Assembly: GCA_016710435.1 (NCBI GenBank)
Contig: JADJVV010000001.1
Coordinates: forward strand, 124,001-188,000
DNA length: 64,000 nt
DNA from: Hyphomicrobiales bacterium
GTDB lineage: Bacteria; Pseudomonadota; Alphaproteobacteria; Rhizobiales; Aestuariivirgaceae
Direction of reading: 5' to 3'
Of this stretch, positions 1 through 8,128 are shown piece by piece (within the stretch, counting starts at the first letter, position 1; every line of letters begins with the position of its first letter). The position numbers and the translations under genes are program-made. The notes beneath the pieces were generated by a model. The model had not been told where the DNA came from. It saw only the letters and a program-made list of their open reading frames with translations, and did no database searches.

Positions 1-1267
1 CGCCGCTCACCTTTTCATCGATCGCGTACTTCGTGCGCAGTTCATCCGTCATGCCGCTGACCGTCATGCCCAGCAACGTTGCGGTTTTCGGTGCGGCGTC
101 CGGCGTCTTGCCCGCATCCTCCTGGGCAATCTGCTTCTCGCCATCCTCAAGCCGGCCGATGGCCACCTTGAGTTCGATTTCCTTGCCCTTGCGCAGGGCC
201 TTCAGCGTCACTTCCTTGCCGATCTCGGTTTCGGCCACGGCGCGCGGCAGTTCCTTCATTTCATTGATCGGCTTGCCATTGAAGGCGATGATGACGTCAC
301 CCGCCTCGATGCCAGCCGCCTTGCCGGGCGAACCTTCCGTCACATCAGCCACCAGCGCGCCATGCGGCTTGCCGAGACCCATGCTCTCCGCGATGTCGTC
401 CGTCACTGATTGCACCTTCACGCCCAGCCAGCCGCGCCGCGTCTCGCCATACTTCCACAACTGGTCAACGACGCCCTTGGCCGTGTTGGCCGGGACGGAG
501 AAGCCGATGCCCACGGAACCACCCGTCGGCGAGAAGATGGCGGTGTTGATGCCGACGACCTGCCCCGTCATGTTGAAGAGCGGGCCACCGGAGTTGCCCT
601 TGTTGATGGCGGCGTCCGTCTGGATGAAATCATCATAGGGCCCGGCATTGATGTCGCGGTTGCGGGCGGAGACGATGCCAAGCGACACCGAACCACCGAG
701 GCCGAACGGGTTGCCGATCGCCATCACCCACTCGCCGATGCGAAGGCCATCGCTGTCACCGAAGCTCACGGTGGGCAGCGGCTTTTCCGGCTTCACCAGA
801 AGCACGGCGAGATCGGTCTTGGGATCACGCCCCTTCAGTTCGGCCTTCATCGTCGTGCCGTCCTGCATGCGGATTTCGATGCTCTCGGCACCTTCCACAA
901 CATGGTTGTTGGTCACGACCACACCCGAGGAGTCGATGATGAAACCCGAGCCCATGGAATTCACCGTGCGCTCGCCACCGCCCTCACCCTGGCGCTTCTT
1001 GAAGAAGTCGTCGAAGAAATCCTTGAAGGGCGAGTCATCGGGAAGCTGCGGCACATCCACCTGCGGACCGCCAGCCACCTTGCTCTCCACTGAAATCTCG
1101 ACAACGGCCGGCAGCAGCTTGTCCGCAAGGTCGGCAACATTTGGGAGTGTTGTGAGCGACTGCGCCGATGCAGGTGCGGTGACGGCAGGAAGCCCCAAGC
1201 CGAACGCCACGAGAGCTGGAATTGCCACTGCCGAAAAAAGGCGGGCCGCTGAACCATGCCGTATCAT
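1..1267 (-). CDS. degP: Do-like periplasmic serine protease DegP/HtrA (3' end cut by window)
   Basis: Periplasmic ATP-independent protease/chaperone of the HtrA family that degrades or holds misfolded envelope proteins. About 422 residues are visible. They show a signal peptide ending near residue 35 (APASAQS), then a trypsin-like domain with the catalytic triad His122 (TNNHVV), Asp152 (TDLAVL) and Ser226 (GNSGGP), then a PDZ domain (GWLGVKVQ...). A second PDZ region begins where the window ends. The ATG at 1265-1267 was chosen because GGGAGAAG lies just upstream and the signal peptide follows directly. It is last in the hflK-hflC-DUF2065-degP run, an order I recall from other Rhizobiales and one that fits a shared role in membrane and periplasmic protein quality control. 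Confidence 0.95.
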   Translation of the reverse strand, partial: MIRHGSAARLFSAVAIPALVAFGLGLPAVTAPASAQSLTTLPNVADLADKLLPAVVEISVESKVAGGPQVDVPQLPDDSPFKDFFDDFFKKRQGEGGGERTVNSMGSGFIIDSSGVVVTNNHVVEGAESIEIRMQDGTTMKAELKGRDPKTDLAVLLVKPEKPLPTVSFGDSDGLRIGEWVMAIGNPFGLGGSVSLGIVSARNRDINAGPYDDFIQTDAAINKGNSGGPLFNMTGQVVGINTAIFSPTGGSVGIGFSVPANTAKGVVDQLWKYGETRRGWLGVKVQSVTDDIAESMGLGKPHGALVADVTEGSPGKAAGIEAGDVIIAFNGKPINEMKELPRAVAETEIGKEVTLKALRKGKEIELKVAIGRLEDGEKQIAQEDAGKTPDAAPKTATLLGMTVSGMTDELRTKYAIDEKVSG

Positions 1268-1314
1268 TGTCTTCTCCCAAAAGCCCCGACTCGAATTTCC
1301 GTATTGGCGCGCCG

Positions 1315-1515
1315 TCATCCCGCCAAGAGGACACGCGCCACCCAGACCAGCAACACGCCAGCGGCAAGCGCCGCCATCCCGATCACGCGGATCTGCTCGT
1401 CCGTGAGGTGCCGCAACTTGCTGGCCATGTTGCGCAAATGCCCCGGAACAAAGGCATAAAGAAGGCCCTCGATCACCAGCACAAGGCCGATCGCCATCAC
1501 GACATTGTCAAGCAC
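1315..1515 (-). CDS. DUF2065 family small membrane protein (YjeT-like)
   Basis: A 66-residue protein with two predicted membrane helices (about residues 5-25 and 45-64) around a short basic, polar loop (RNMASKLRHLTDEQIRVIG). Length and layout match the DUF2065/YjeT family, whose gene commonly lies next to hflC. The molecular function is unknown. It sits 30 bases after hflC and 47 bases before degP on the same strand, so co-transcription is likely. A small accessory role for the HflKC complex is an inference from position only. Confidence 0.85.
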   Translation of the reverse strand: MLDNVVMAIGLVLVIEGLLYAFVPGHLRNMASKLRHLTDEQIRVIGMAALAAGVLLVWVARVLLAG

Positions 1516-1545
1516 GTCCCGTTCCCCGAAATCCCGCGCGGCACC

Positions 1546-2442
1546 TTAATCCTTGGACGCCGGTACCTGTTCGCGGTCTTTTCCATCTGAGCCAAAGTAG
1601 CGGAAGAATTCCGAATCCGGGTTCAGCACCAGCGTCGTGTCCTTGTTGGCCAGCGCTTTGCCATAGGCCTGCAGCGACCGGTAGAAGGCGAAGAATTCCG
1701 GGTCCTGCTGGAAGGCTTCCGCATAGATGCGGTTGCGCTCGGCATCACCTTCGCCGCGGATCACTTCCGCGCGGCGGCGGGCATCCGCCGTCTTTTCGAT
1801 GAACAGGCGGTCGGTCTCGGCATTCATCTTGGTCTTGAAGGCATCACCGGTGGACCGCGCCTGCTGGGCGATGGCATTACGCTCGGAACGCATGCGCTCG
1901 TAGGTGGCTTGCAGCACCGCGCCATCAAGGTCGGTCCGGCGGATGCGGACGTCGACGATGTCGATGCCGAGGCTCGCCGCTTCCTGTTCCACCTTCTTCT
2001 TGATTTCCGTCATCATGGTCTGGCGGTCGGACGACAAGACTTCGTCGAAGGAGCGCAAACCGTAGGTCTGCCGCAGCGCCGCGTCGAGCAAGGCACCCAC
2101 GCGGGTTTCGGCCTGCTCAAGGTCGGCACCCAGCGTTTCGCGGAAGAGACGCGCGTCCTGGATGCGGGCAAAGGTGATGGCATCGACGATATAGACCTGG
2201 CTCGCCTTGTCCTGCACCGAGCTGTCGTTCTTTTCCCAAACGATGATGCGGTCTTCGATAGGCGTCACGGTCTCGATGATGGGCAGCTTGAAATAGAGCC
2301 CAGGTGCTTCGACGATGCGGCTGATCTCGCCCAGGCGCTGGACGATCATCTTCTGGCGTTCATCGACAACGAAATAGCTGAGGTAGGCGACAAGCAGGAT
2401 TGCCGCGATGACGGCGCCGAGTATGTTGCGAATGGATGTCAT
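1546..2442 (-). CDS. hflC: HflC, SPFH-domain modulator of FtsH
   Basis: A 298-residue membrane-anchored SPFH/prohibitin protein that with HflK forms the large periplasmic cage around the FtsH protease. The N-terminal transmembrane helix (about residues 5-24) is followed by the family start VDERQKMIVQRLGEI, the SPFH domain, and a long charged helical region (EAASLGIDIVDVRIRR...ERNAIAQQARSTG). The ATG at 2440-2442 was preferred over an upstream in-frame start because a GGGGGGA ribosome site precedes it and the upstream extension is arginine-rich and unlike the family. It follows hflK by 13 bases. Confidence 0.95.
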   Translation of the reverse strand: MTSIRNILGAVIAAILLVAYLSYFVVDERQKMIVQRLGEISRIVEAPGLYFKLPIIETVTPIEDRIIVWEKNDSSVQDKASQVYIVDAITFARIQDARLFRETLGADLEQAETRVGALLDAALRQTYGLRSFDEVLSSDRQTMMTEIKKKVEQEAASLGIDIVDVRIRRTDLDGAVLQATYERMRSERNAIAQQARSTGDAFKTKMNAETDRLFIEKTADARRRAEVIRGEGDAERNRIYAEAFQQDPEFFAFYRSLQAYGKALANKDTTLVLNPDSEFFRYFGSDGKDREQVPASKD

Positions 2443-2455
2443 GTTCCGTCCCCCC

Positions 2456-3559
2456 TCAATTCGCCGGCTTCGGCTGGATCGCCGGCAGCGGAAGGTAAGG
2501 CACAACGCCGGAGCCATTCTGCCCCTGCTCGATCACCACCTTGTTGGATTGCGACAAGACCTGCTCCATGGTTTCGAGGAAGAGACGCCGCCGCGTCACG
2601 TCCTTTGCCAGCTTGTATTGCTCATAGACGGCGAGGAAGCGCGCGGTTTCGCCCTTGGCCACGGCAATAGCCGCGGCCTTGTCGCCGGTTGCGTCTTCCA
2701 CCAGCTTGCCCACTTCACCATCAGCCTGCTGGTTCTTCTGGTTGCGGTATTGCTGCGCTTCGTTCTCAAGCTGCTTGCGGTTCTGCTCTGCGCGCACGAC
2801 GTCGGCAAAGGCATCGGCCACTTCCGGCGGCGGCTGCGTCTGGCCGAGGTTGAGGGCGGTGATGGTGACGCCCGCCTTGTATTCATCGAGAAGTGTCTGC
2901 GTGATGGTGCGCACCTGCGTGGCGATCTCGCTCTTCTTGGTGGTAAGAACGGCCTGAGCGGAATTCTGCGCCACCACTTCACGCATGGCGCTCTGGGCCA
3001 GCGCGCGGATGGTCGCTTCCTGGTTCGCCACGTTGAAGAGGAAGTCCTTCGGGTTGGCGATGAACCACTGCACGGTGAACGGCACGCTGATGATGTTCTT
3101 GTCGCCCGTCAGCATCTGGCCTTCGCTCTGCTCGCTGCCGATGTTGATCTGGCGCACGGTGCCGACGCGCGGCTTCTCGATCTTCTCGACGGGCCACAGC
3201 GCGAATTGCAGGCCCGGATCGACGGTGCGCGAATACTTGCCAAGGCGCAACACAACGCCGCGCTCATCCGGCTGCACCTGGTAGACGGAATTGTAGAGCA
3301 CGAAGGCGCCGAAGAGCGCGATGGGCAGCAGCCATGAAAAACGCCCGCCACCCGGCATGGCGTTCTTGAACTGATCCTTGCTGCGCTGGATGATGTCTTC
3401 CAGTTCAGGAGGAAGGTTGCCAGGTCCACCGCCCCTGTTGCCGCCGCCCCAGTTGTTGCGGTTGCGCGGATTGTTGTCGCGGTTGCCACCGCCGGGTGGT
3501 TGGCCCCATGGACCCTGCCCACCGCCGCCGCCACCACCTTCATCCCTGTTCCACGGCAT
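2456..3559 (-). CDS. hflK: HflK, SPFH-domain modulator of FtsH
   Basis: A 367-residue partner of HflC. The first 45 or so residues are a disordered Gly/Asn/Arg-rich tail (MPWNRDEGGGGGGG...), typical of HflK. One transmembrane helix follows near residues 75-92, then the SPFH domain (VQPDERGVVLRLGKYSRTVD) and a coiled-coil region (AEQNRKQLENEAQQYRNQK). The start at 3557-3559 matches the MPWN/MPWD start common in alphaproteobacterial HflK. The gap to folA upstream is 114 bases, so a separate promoter there is possible. Confidence 0.95.
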   Translation of the reverse strand: MPWNRDEGGGGGGGQGPWGQPPGGGNRDNNPRNRNNWGGGNRGGGPGNLPPELEDIIQRSKDQFKNAMPGGGRFSWLLPIALFGAFVLYNSVYQVQPDERGVVLRLGKYSRTVDPGLQFALWPVEKIEKPRVGTVRQINIGSEQSEGQMLTGDKNIISVPFTVQWFIANPKDFLFNVANQEATIRALAQSAMREVVAQNSAQAVLTTKKSEIATQVRTITQTLLDEYKAGVTITALNLGQTQPPPEVADAFADVVRAEQNRKQLENEAQQYRNQKNQQADGEVGKLVEDATGDKAAAIAVAKGETARFLAVYEQYKLAKDVTRRRLFLETMEQVLSQSNKVVIEQGQNGSGVVPYLPLPAIQPKPAN

Positions 3560-3673
3560 CCTGCACCCTCTCAAAGCAATAATGTTCAGGCATATAGGGA
3601 CGAGGGAACTGATTGTCCATGTGCGGCAACCGGCTGCAAACCTTACGGTTTTGAAAGGTGAGCGGGGTCCGCC

Positions 3674-4171
3674 TTATACCCGTTCCAGCACGCGCAGCAC
3701 GAAGCCAGCCGTATCCCGCGGACCCTGCTCCACGACCTCGCGTGACAGCTCGCGCCATGTACTGGCGGGGAGTGGCGGGAAGTGCGTATCCCCCTCCACA
3801 TCGGCCTGCACTTCGGTGAGATAGATGCGGTTGGCCTGCGGCAGGAGTTGCCGGTAGATGTCGCCGCCTCCGATCACGCAGATTTCCGAAGGCGCTTCCA
3901 TCGCCGCCACCGCCAGTGCCGCATCCACGTCGCCGACAACGACGGCACCCTCGGCGGAGAAATCCGCCTGCCGCGTGACCACGATGTTGCGGCGGCCGGG
4001 CAGCGGCTTCTTCGGCAGGCTCTCCCAGGTCTTGCGCCCCATGATCACGGGCTTGCCCATGGTGATGGCCTTGAAGCGCTTGAGATCGGATGAAATGTGC
4101 CAGGGCAATCCGCCGTCACGGCCGATGACCCCATTGCGCGATACCGCGACGACGAAGGAGATGATGCTCAT
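3674..4171 (-). CDS. folA: Dihydrofolate reductase
   Basis: A 165-residue NADPH-dependent dihydrofolate reductase that regenerates tetrahydrofolate, which ThyA oxidises to dihydrofolate. Diagnostic pieces are ISFVVAVSRNGVIGRDGGLPWH near the N-terminus, the catalytic acid in the LPWHISSDLKRFK segment (Asp29), the NADPH-binding IMGRKTWESLP and the late CVIGGGDIYRQLLP. The ATG at 4169-4171 overlaps the stop codon of the upstream acetyltransferase gene (ATGA), which supports both the start and translational coupling. It is in one run with thyA, two genes upstream. Confidence 0.97.
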   Translation of the reverse strand: MSIISFVVAVSRNGVIGRDGGLPWHISSDLKRFKAITMGKPVIMGRKTWESLPKKPLPGRRNIVVTRQADFSAEGAVVVGDVDAALAVAAMEAPSEICVIGGGDIYRQLLPQANRIYLTEVQADVEGDTHFPPLPASTWRELSREVVEQGPRDTAGFVLRVLERV

Positions 4172-4641
4172 TGCGCCAGCGCCTTCAGCGCCTCGCCGTC
4201 GATGGTACACAGGCGGTGATCGGGATCAATGTCCGCCCCCAGCGACGCGTAGAGCGCCTTGGCTTCCCCATTCCAGTCCATCACCATCCAGTAGATCTTG
4301 CCGTAACCGCGCGCCAGTGCCGTCTGCGCCACCGCCTTGAGCAGCGCCCGCGCCACACCCTTGCGGCGATGTTCCGGCAGCACAACGACGTCTTCGAGAT
4401 ACATGATCTCGCGGCCCCGGTTGGTGGAATAGCTGCGGTGCCACAGCGCGGAGCCCGCCAGCGCGCCGTCATCCTCGGCGATCAGCGCGCCGATTACCGG
4501 ATGGTCGCAGAACAGGTCGCGCTCGAAATCCTGCGGCTGGGCGACGAAGCCCGCCACGAAGTCATGGTGCTCCGCCAGCGCCCGCGTCGTCTGCCACAAG
4601 GCCGCGCCATCACCGGGCCGTGCCGGACGCACCGTGATCAT
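4168..4641 (-). CDS. GNAT family N-acetyltransferase
   Basis: A 157-residue protein with the GNAT fold: MITVRPARPGDGAALWQ at the N-terminus, the motif-A acetyl-CoA binding stretch VVLPEHRRKGVARALL near residues 88-103, and the late WNGEAKALYASLGA typical of small-molecule acetyltransferases such as diamine or polyamine acetylases. The acceptor cannot be read from sequence. The start at 4639-4641 overlaps the stop of the CPBP protease gene and the stop overlaps the start of folA (ATGA at both junctions). It therefore lies tightly inside the thyA-folA run, an unusual place for a GNAT gene. Confidence 0.9.
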   Translation of the reverse strand: MITVRPARPGDGAALWQTTRALAEHHDFVAGFVAQPQDFERDLFCDHPVIGALIAEDDGALAGSALWHRSYSTNRGREIMYLEDVVVLPEHRRKGVARALLKAVAQTALARGYGKIYWMVMDWNGEAKALYASLGADIDPDHRLCTIDGEALKALAQ

Positions 4642-5456
4642 GACTGCCCCGCAACGCCCAGCGTGATGATCGAGAACATCAGGTTCCACACACCATGGCA
4701 GGCGATCGTCACCCACAGGCTGCCAAATCGCAGGAGCAACGCCCCCAGCACGAGCCCCATGACGAAGATCAGCGCGATGGAGAAATAGGGTTCGGTCAGA
4801 TGCATGCCCGACCATCCCGCGCTGGTGAGAAGTACCGTTCCCCAGCGCCCCAGAGGCGTTTGCGCAAGAGACGCGAACAGCGGCCCGCGGAACATGAATT
4901 CCTCCGCCAGTGGCGCCCCCAGCGCCACCGAGAGGATGGCGATCCAGTAGAGGCGCGGCTCGTTGGCGAGGTCGAACATCGCCTCCTTCACCAGCCCCGC
5001 CGTGCCTGTGTCGGGAGATTCGCCGTTTGCGCCGGGCGTGTATTGCGCAAGATCGACGTTGAAGCCGGCGACGATCGCCATGATTACTGCATACATCACG
5101 ATGAGGAATCCCAGGGTGACGGCAAGCCAGCCAAGCAGGCCGAGATGCGGCCAGCGCAGCGCGGTGGACGTGCGCGCATGTCCAGCCATGACCGAGGCCA
5201 GCCCATAGCAGGCAAGCGCAGTCACGACCGCCACCGGCAGCATGCCGATGATGGTTCCCTTCACCAGCGCATGCGGGTCCGTGATGCCGCCTTCCATGAA
5301 TGGTGCGATGGAAACAGCCGCCACCGCCTGCAAGATCATGTTGATGGCGAAGAGCAACGCAAACGCCAGCAGCGCGAACCACAGCGGCTGGCTGTTGCGG
5401 GCCTGATACAGCCAGTTGTGCCGCGCCTTGCGGAAGTCTTCTCCGAACAGCGCCAT
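4638..5456 (-). CDS. CPBP family intramembrane metalloprotease
   Basis: A 272-residue polytopic membrane protein of the CAAX-protease/bacteriocin-processing (Abi, CPBP) family. Conserved motif 1 is APLAEEFMFRGPLF (EExxxR, about residues 181-194). Motif 2 is the histidine in SAGWSGMHL, and a further motif histidine is in CHGVWN near residue 250. At least six hydrophobic helices are visible. Substrates of bacterial members are mostly unknown. The gene starts 2 bases after the thyA stop and its stop overlaps the GNAT start, so it is part of the thyA operon. The neighbouring HflKC/DegP genes suggest, by inference only, a role in membrane protein processing. Confidence 0.88.
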   Translation of the reverse strand: MALFGEDFRKARHNWLYQARNSQPLWFALLAFALLFAINMILQAVAAVSIAPFMEGGITDPHALVKGTIIGMLPVAVVTALACYGLASVMAGHARTSTALRWPHLGLLGWLAVTLGFLIVMYAVIMAIVAGFNVDLAQYTPGANGESPDTGTAGLVKEAMFDLANEPRLYWIAILSVALGAPLAEEFMFRGPLFASLAQTPLGRWGTVLLTSAGWSGMHLTEPYFSIALIFVMGLVLGALLLRFGSLWVTIACHGVWNLMFSIITLGVAGQS

Positions 5457-5458
5457 CG

Positions 5459-6253
5459 CTACACCGCCACCGGCGCTGAAATGGCCGCGTCCGGTTCATA
5501 GCCATCAATACGGAAATCCTCAAAGCGGAAGTCCTCAATCCTGTCGACATCGCGCGTGATCACCAGCTTCGGCAGGGTTTTCGGCGTGCGCGACAATTGC
5601 AGTCCGGCCTGCTCGAGATGATTGAGGTAGATGTGCGCATCACCCAAGGTGTGCACGAAATCACCCGCGTCGAGCTTGCACACATGCGCCACCATGTGGG
5701 TGAGCAGCGCATAGGATGCGATGTTGAAGGGCACGCCCAGGAAAATGTCGGCCGAACGCTGGTAGAGCTGGCACGACAGTTTGCCGTTGGCCACATAGAA
5801 CTGGAACAGGCAGTGGCACGGCGGCAACGCCATCCTGTCCACGTCAGCAGGGTTCCACGCCGTTACCATGAGACGGCGCGAGTCCGGGCTTTTCCTGATG
5901 CGCGCGATCACATCCGCAAGCTGGTCGATGGTGCCGCCATCGCGCTTGGGCCACGAGCGCCATTGCGCGCCGTAGACGGGGCCGAGGTCGCCATTCGCGT
6001 CCGCCCATTCGTCCCAGATCGTGACCTTGTTGTCGTGCAGATACTTGATGTTGGTTTCACCGCGGATGAACCACAGAAGCTCATAGATAATCGAGCGCAA
6101 GTGCAGCTTCTTCGTTGTCACCAGCGGAAAGCCGGCCGACAGGTCGTAGCGCGACTGGTGCCCGAACACCGAAAGGGTGCCGGTACCGGTGCGGTCTTCC
6201 TTCTTCACGCCCGTGGTGCGGACGAGCCGCATGAGATCGAGATATTGCTGCAT
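5459..6253 (-). CDS. thyA: Thymidylate synthase
   Basis: A 264-residue enzyme, the same length as E. coli ThyA, that methylates dUMP to dTMP using 5,10-methylenetetrahydrofolate. The catalytic cysteine is Cys146 in LPPCHCLFQFYV. The nucleotide-binding stretch LYQRSADIFLGVPFNIASYA and the N-terminal RTGTGTLSVFGHQSR (phosphate-binding arginine) are intact. It is the first gene of the minus-strand run that includes folA, which recycles its folate product. About 40 bases separate its start from the terminator of the upstream DUF2853 gene, so its promoter must be very close to, or overlap, that terminator. Confidence 0.98.
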   Translation of the reverse strand: MQQYLDLMRLVRTTGVKKEDRTGTGTLSVFGHQSRYDLSAGFPLVTTKKLHLRSIIYELLWFIRGETNIKYLHDNKVTIWDEWADANGDLGPVYGAQWRSWPKRDGGTIDQLADVIARIRKSPDSRRLMVTAWNPADVDRMALPPCHCLFQFYVANGKLSCQLYQRSADIFLGVPFNIASYALLTHMVAHVCKLDAGDFVHTLGDAHIYLNHLEQAGLQLSRTPKTLPKLVITRDVDRIEDFRFEDFRIDGYEPDAAISAPVAV

Positions 6254-6290
6254 GGCCCCTCATATCCCGGGGTGACGAGTCCGCCCAAAT

Positions 6291-6319
6291 GAAAACGGCG
6301 GCGTCCACAGACACCGCCG
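6291..6319 (-). terminator. Rho-independent terminator of the DUF2853 gene
   Basis: Read on the minus strand, a 10-bp GC-rich stem with one G-T wobble (CGGCGGTGTC / GACGCCGCCG), a 4-base loop and a short TTTTC tail lie 23 bases after the DUF2853 stop codon and before thyA. This separates DUF2853 from the thyA operon. Confidence 0.75.
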
Positions 6320-6341
6320 CTCTGCAAAATGTTTCGCCGTT

Positions 6342-6653
6342 TTAGCCGAGCTTGGCCAGCGTACCCGTGTGCTCGGCAACAAGATAATAGACCGTGACGC
6401 GATGCTTGGTCTTGTCGGCCTTCATCTTTTCGCCGACAGCCTTCACCGCGGCTTCGGCCGTCTTGGCATCAAGGCCGAGCTTCTTGGCGCAGAAGCCGTC
6501 CACGACGCGCTTCACTTCCGCCGGGTCGGTCACCGACACCCACTGCGAATCCTTGCCCTTGAGCGCGATGCCGCAGAACTTGACGATCGATTCGACCGCC
6601 GCGGCGTTCACCTTGGACGTGTATTTCTGAATATCAGCTGCATAGTCAGCCAT
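6342..6653 (-). CDS. DUF2853 family protein
   Basis: A 103-residue, soluble, mostly helical, lysine- and alanine-rich protein (MADYAADIQKYTSKVN ... KHRVTVYYLVAEHTGTLAKLG). Length and conserved pieces match DUF2853, a family of unknown function in proteobacteria. No signal peptide, membrane segment or catalytic motif is visible. It is a monocistronic unit: a strong hairpin terminator follows it, and the tmRNA gene is divergent upstream. No function should be assigned. Confidence 0.82.
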   Translation of the reverse strand: MADYAADIQKYTSKVNAAAVESIVKFCGIALKGKDSQWVSVTDPAEVKRVVDGFCAKKLGLDAKTAEAAVKAVGEKMKADKTKHRVTVYYLVAEHTGTLAKLG

Positions 6654-6766
6654 GTTGCGTAGTCCCCCAATCTAATGCACCCGGACGTGGATGCGCCCGC
6701 CTCTATAGCGCTCTCCGGCTGCAAACAAAAGAGCGGATTGGGTTGCCGCCAACCCCAAGTCCGCGC

Positions 6767-6794
6767 TTGAAAGTGGCGCCCGGGGGCCTATATT
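6767..6794 (+). promoter_or_regulatory. Sigma-70-type promoter of the tmRNA gene
   Basis: TTGAAA at 6767-6772 and TATATT at 6789-6794 are separated by 16 bases, close to the housekeeping consensus. Transcription would start near 6800, just before the acceptor piece of tmRNA. Confidence 0.7.
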
Positions 6795-6799
6795 CGGCC

Positions 6800-7121
6800 T
6801 GTCCACCGCAAGGCGGACTATGGTGATAAACGGCTGACGTAATAAACCCATTGGACCCGGGGGCAGTACCCGGCGCCTCCACCACAGCCGCTCGCATTGC
6901 GAGTGGCTGTGATGGGGGCGAAATAGGATCGACAAGGGCGTAAAGGTTGGTTTTTTGCCCGCGATTGTACCGGCGTTATCGGGCTATTTTATAGTTGCCA
7001 ATGACAACTATGCTCCGGTCGCTCTCGCTGCTTAAGGCAGTGCGAGAACTGGGATTCAAGCCCTCAGGCTTAGCCGCTTGAGGCGGGGTTCGCCGGCACC
7101 TGGCAACAGAAGCCGGCACTT
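6800..7121 (+). ncRNA. ssrA: tmRNA, circularly permuted two-piece form
   Basis: Transfer-messenger RNA for rescue of stalled ribosomes. The gene is permuted as in other alphaproteobacteria: the acceptor piece comes first and ends in the T-arm and CCA (GGACCCGGGGGCAGTACCC, then CGCCTCCACCA, to 6884). The coding piece starts at 6914 with GGGGGCGAAATAGG. GGGGGCG pairs with CGCCUCC to form the acceptor stem. Between them, 6885-6913 is a removable spacer that folds into a long hairpin. The tag frame at 6997-7035 begins after TAGTT and reads ANDNYAPVALAA then TAA. A GCCGGC stem (7092-7097 with 7112-7117) lies near the 3' end. The outer ends are approximate because processing sites were not mapped. 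The sspB gene lies 1 kb away. Confidence 0.93.
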
Positions 7122-7125
7122 TCCC

Positions 7126-7911
7126 TCAAATGATCCGGTAGGCCATGGCTTTCGTGACAGCTTCGAGCGTCGTCTCGGAGTTGAGGCTCTTGCGTGCCTT
7201 GTCCATGACGTTGAATACCGTCTTGGTCTGCAGTCCCAGTTGTGCCGCCACCAGCTTGGCGGAGAGCCCGCTGGCGAGAAGGCTCACCACGGAGATTTCC
7301 CGTTGCGACAGCTTGAACCGGTTGGCGATCATGCGGGGCCGCATGGCCGCATCAAAGGCCCGCGCCAAGGCCAGATGACCGTCCACCTCCGCCAGCCAAC
7401 GCTCCCTGAATTCCTCCGGCGTGGAACCGCGAGCGCACAGGCCAAGGCCGGCAACAGCCCGGTCATCGAAAAAGGAGAAGCGGATGGTGATGCCGACATT
7501 GGCCGCCGGATCACCCGAATTTTGCCGGATCACCTGAGCAGGTGTCACGCCACTCCAGAGCGTCGCGTCCTGCCACAGGAACCAGGGCTCGCCCGCCTTC
7601 AAGCGCAGCGCACACGGGTCGTCATCCAGAAGCGCGTCCGGCCGGGCCTCTCCCAGGACCTCGGGGGAATGGTTGTGCCGGTAAGTGAGCATCCGGGTCA
7701 TTGTGCCCTCAGCGACCCAGAAGACGCTGGGCACAAAACCATACATCGCACTGGTGATCTTGAGGCGATCGCCGAAAATGGCGAGCATCCTCTCCCAGAG
7801 AGCATTTTCACTCAGTTCGGGCGCAAATACGCTGATGTTTTCCCCTGTCACGGTACGTCTCCTGAGCAATGCTCCCCTTGCCAGAGCCAGCATCCGGTGG
7901 ATGCCGTACAC
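7126..7911 (-). CDS. LuxR-family transcriptional regulator (possible LuxR solo)
   Basis: A 261-residue protein with a C-terminal LuxR/GerE helix-turn-helix (about residues 196-255: LSQREISVVSLLASGLSAKLVAAQLGLQTKTVFNVMDKARKSL, given here only to show the SLLASGLS and V..QLGLQTKTV core). The N-terminal 190 residues resemble an autoinducer-type sensing domain in length and position but lack motifs I can assign. No luxI-like synthase is near, so it would be a solo receptor; its ligand is unknown. The start is uncertain, with several in-frame ATGs within the first 55 residues. It is convergent with tmRNA, its stop being only a few bases from the RNA's 3' end, and divergent from sspB. Confidence 0.75.
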   Translation of the reverse strand: MYGIHRMLALARGALLRRRTVTGENISVFAPELSENALWERMLAIFGDRLKITSAMYGFVPSVFWVAEGTMTRMLTYRHNHSPEVLGEARPDALLDDDPCALRLKAGEPWFLWQDATLWSGVTPAQVIRQNSGDPAANVGITIRFSFFDDRAVAGLGLCARGSTPEEFRERWLAEVDGHLALARAFDAAMRPRMIANRFKLSQREISVVSLLASGLSAKLVAAQLGLQTKTVFNVMDKARKSLNSETTLEAVTKAMAYRII

Positions 7912-8128
7912 TGAAAACTCTACCCAGGGCTGTTTCGGTTGACAATCTGGGGCATCGCCATCAAGCGTTCTGGTTGCGGCATTTTCCCGCCATTTTTGTA
8001 CCGTTCACGACAGAAGCCCGTCCCGGTTATGAGAAATGGAACTCCCATGGCAGATGGGCGGTTTGGCCGCTATTCTGCGCCTTCGAATCGAGAGTAAGCT
8101 CCGCGTGCCTGATAATCCTGAGGACAAG

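Noticed and set aside
410..1093. Open frames antisense to degP
   Set aside because: The minus strand encodes an intact HtrA protease with signal peptide and catalytic triad, so these are shadows.
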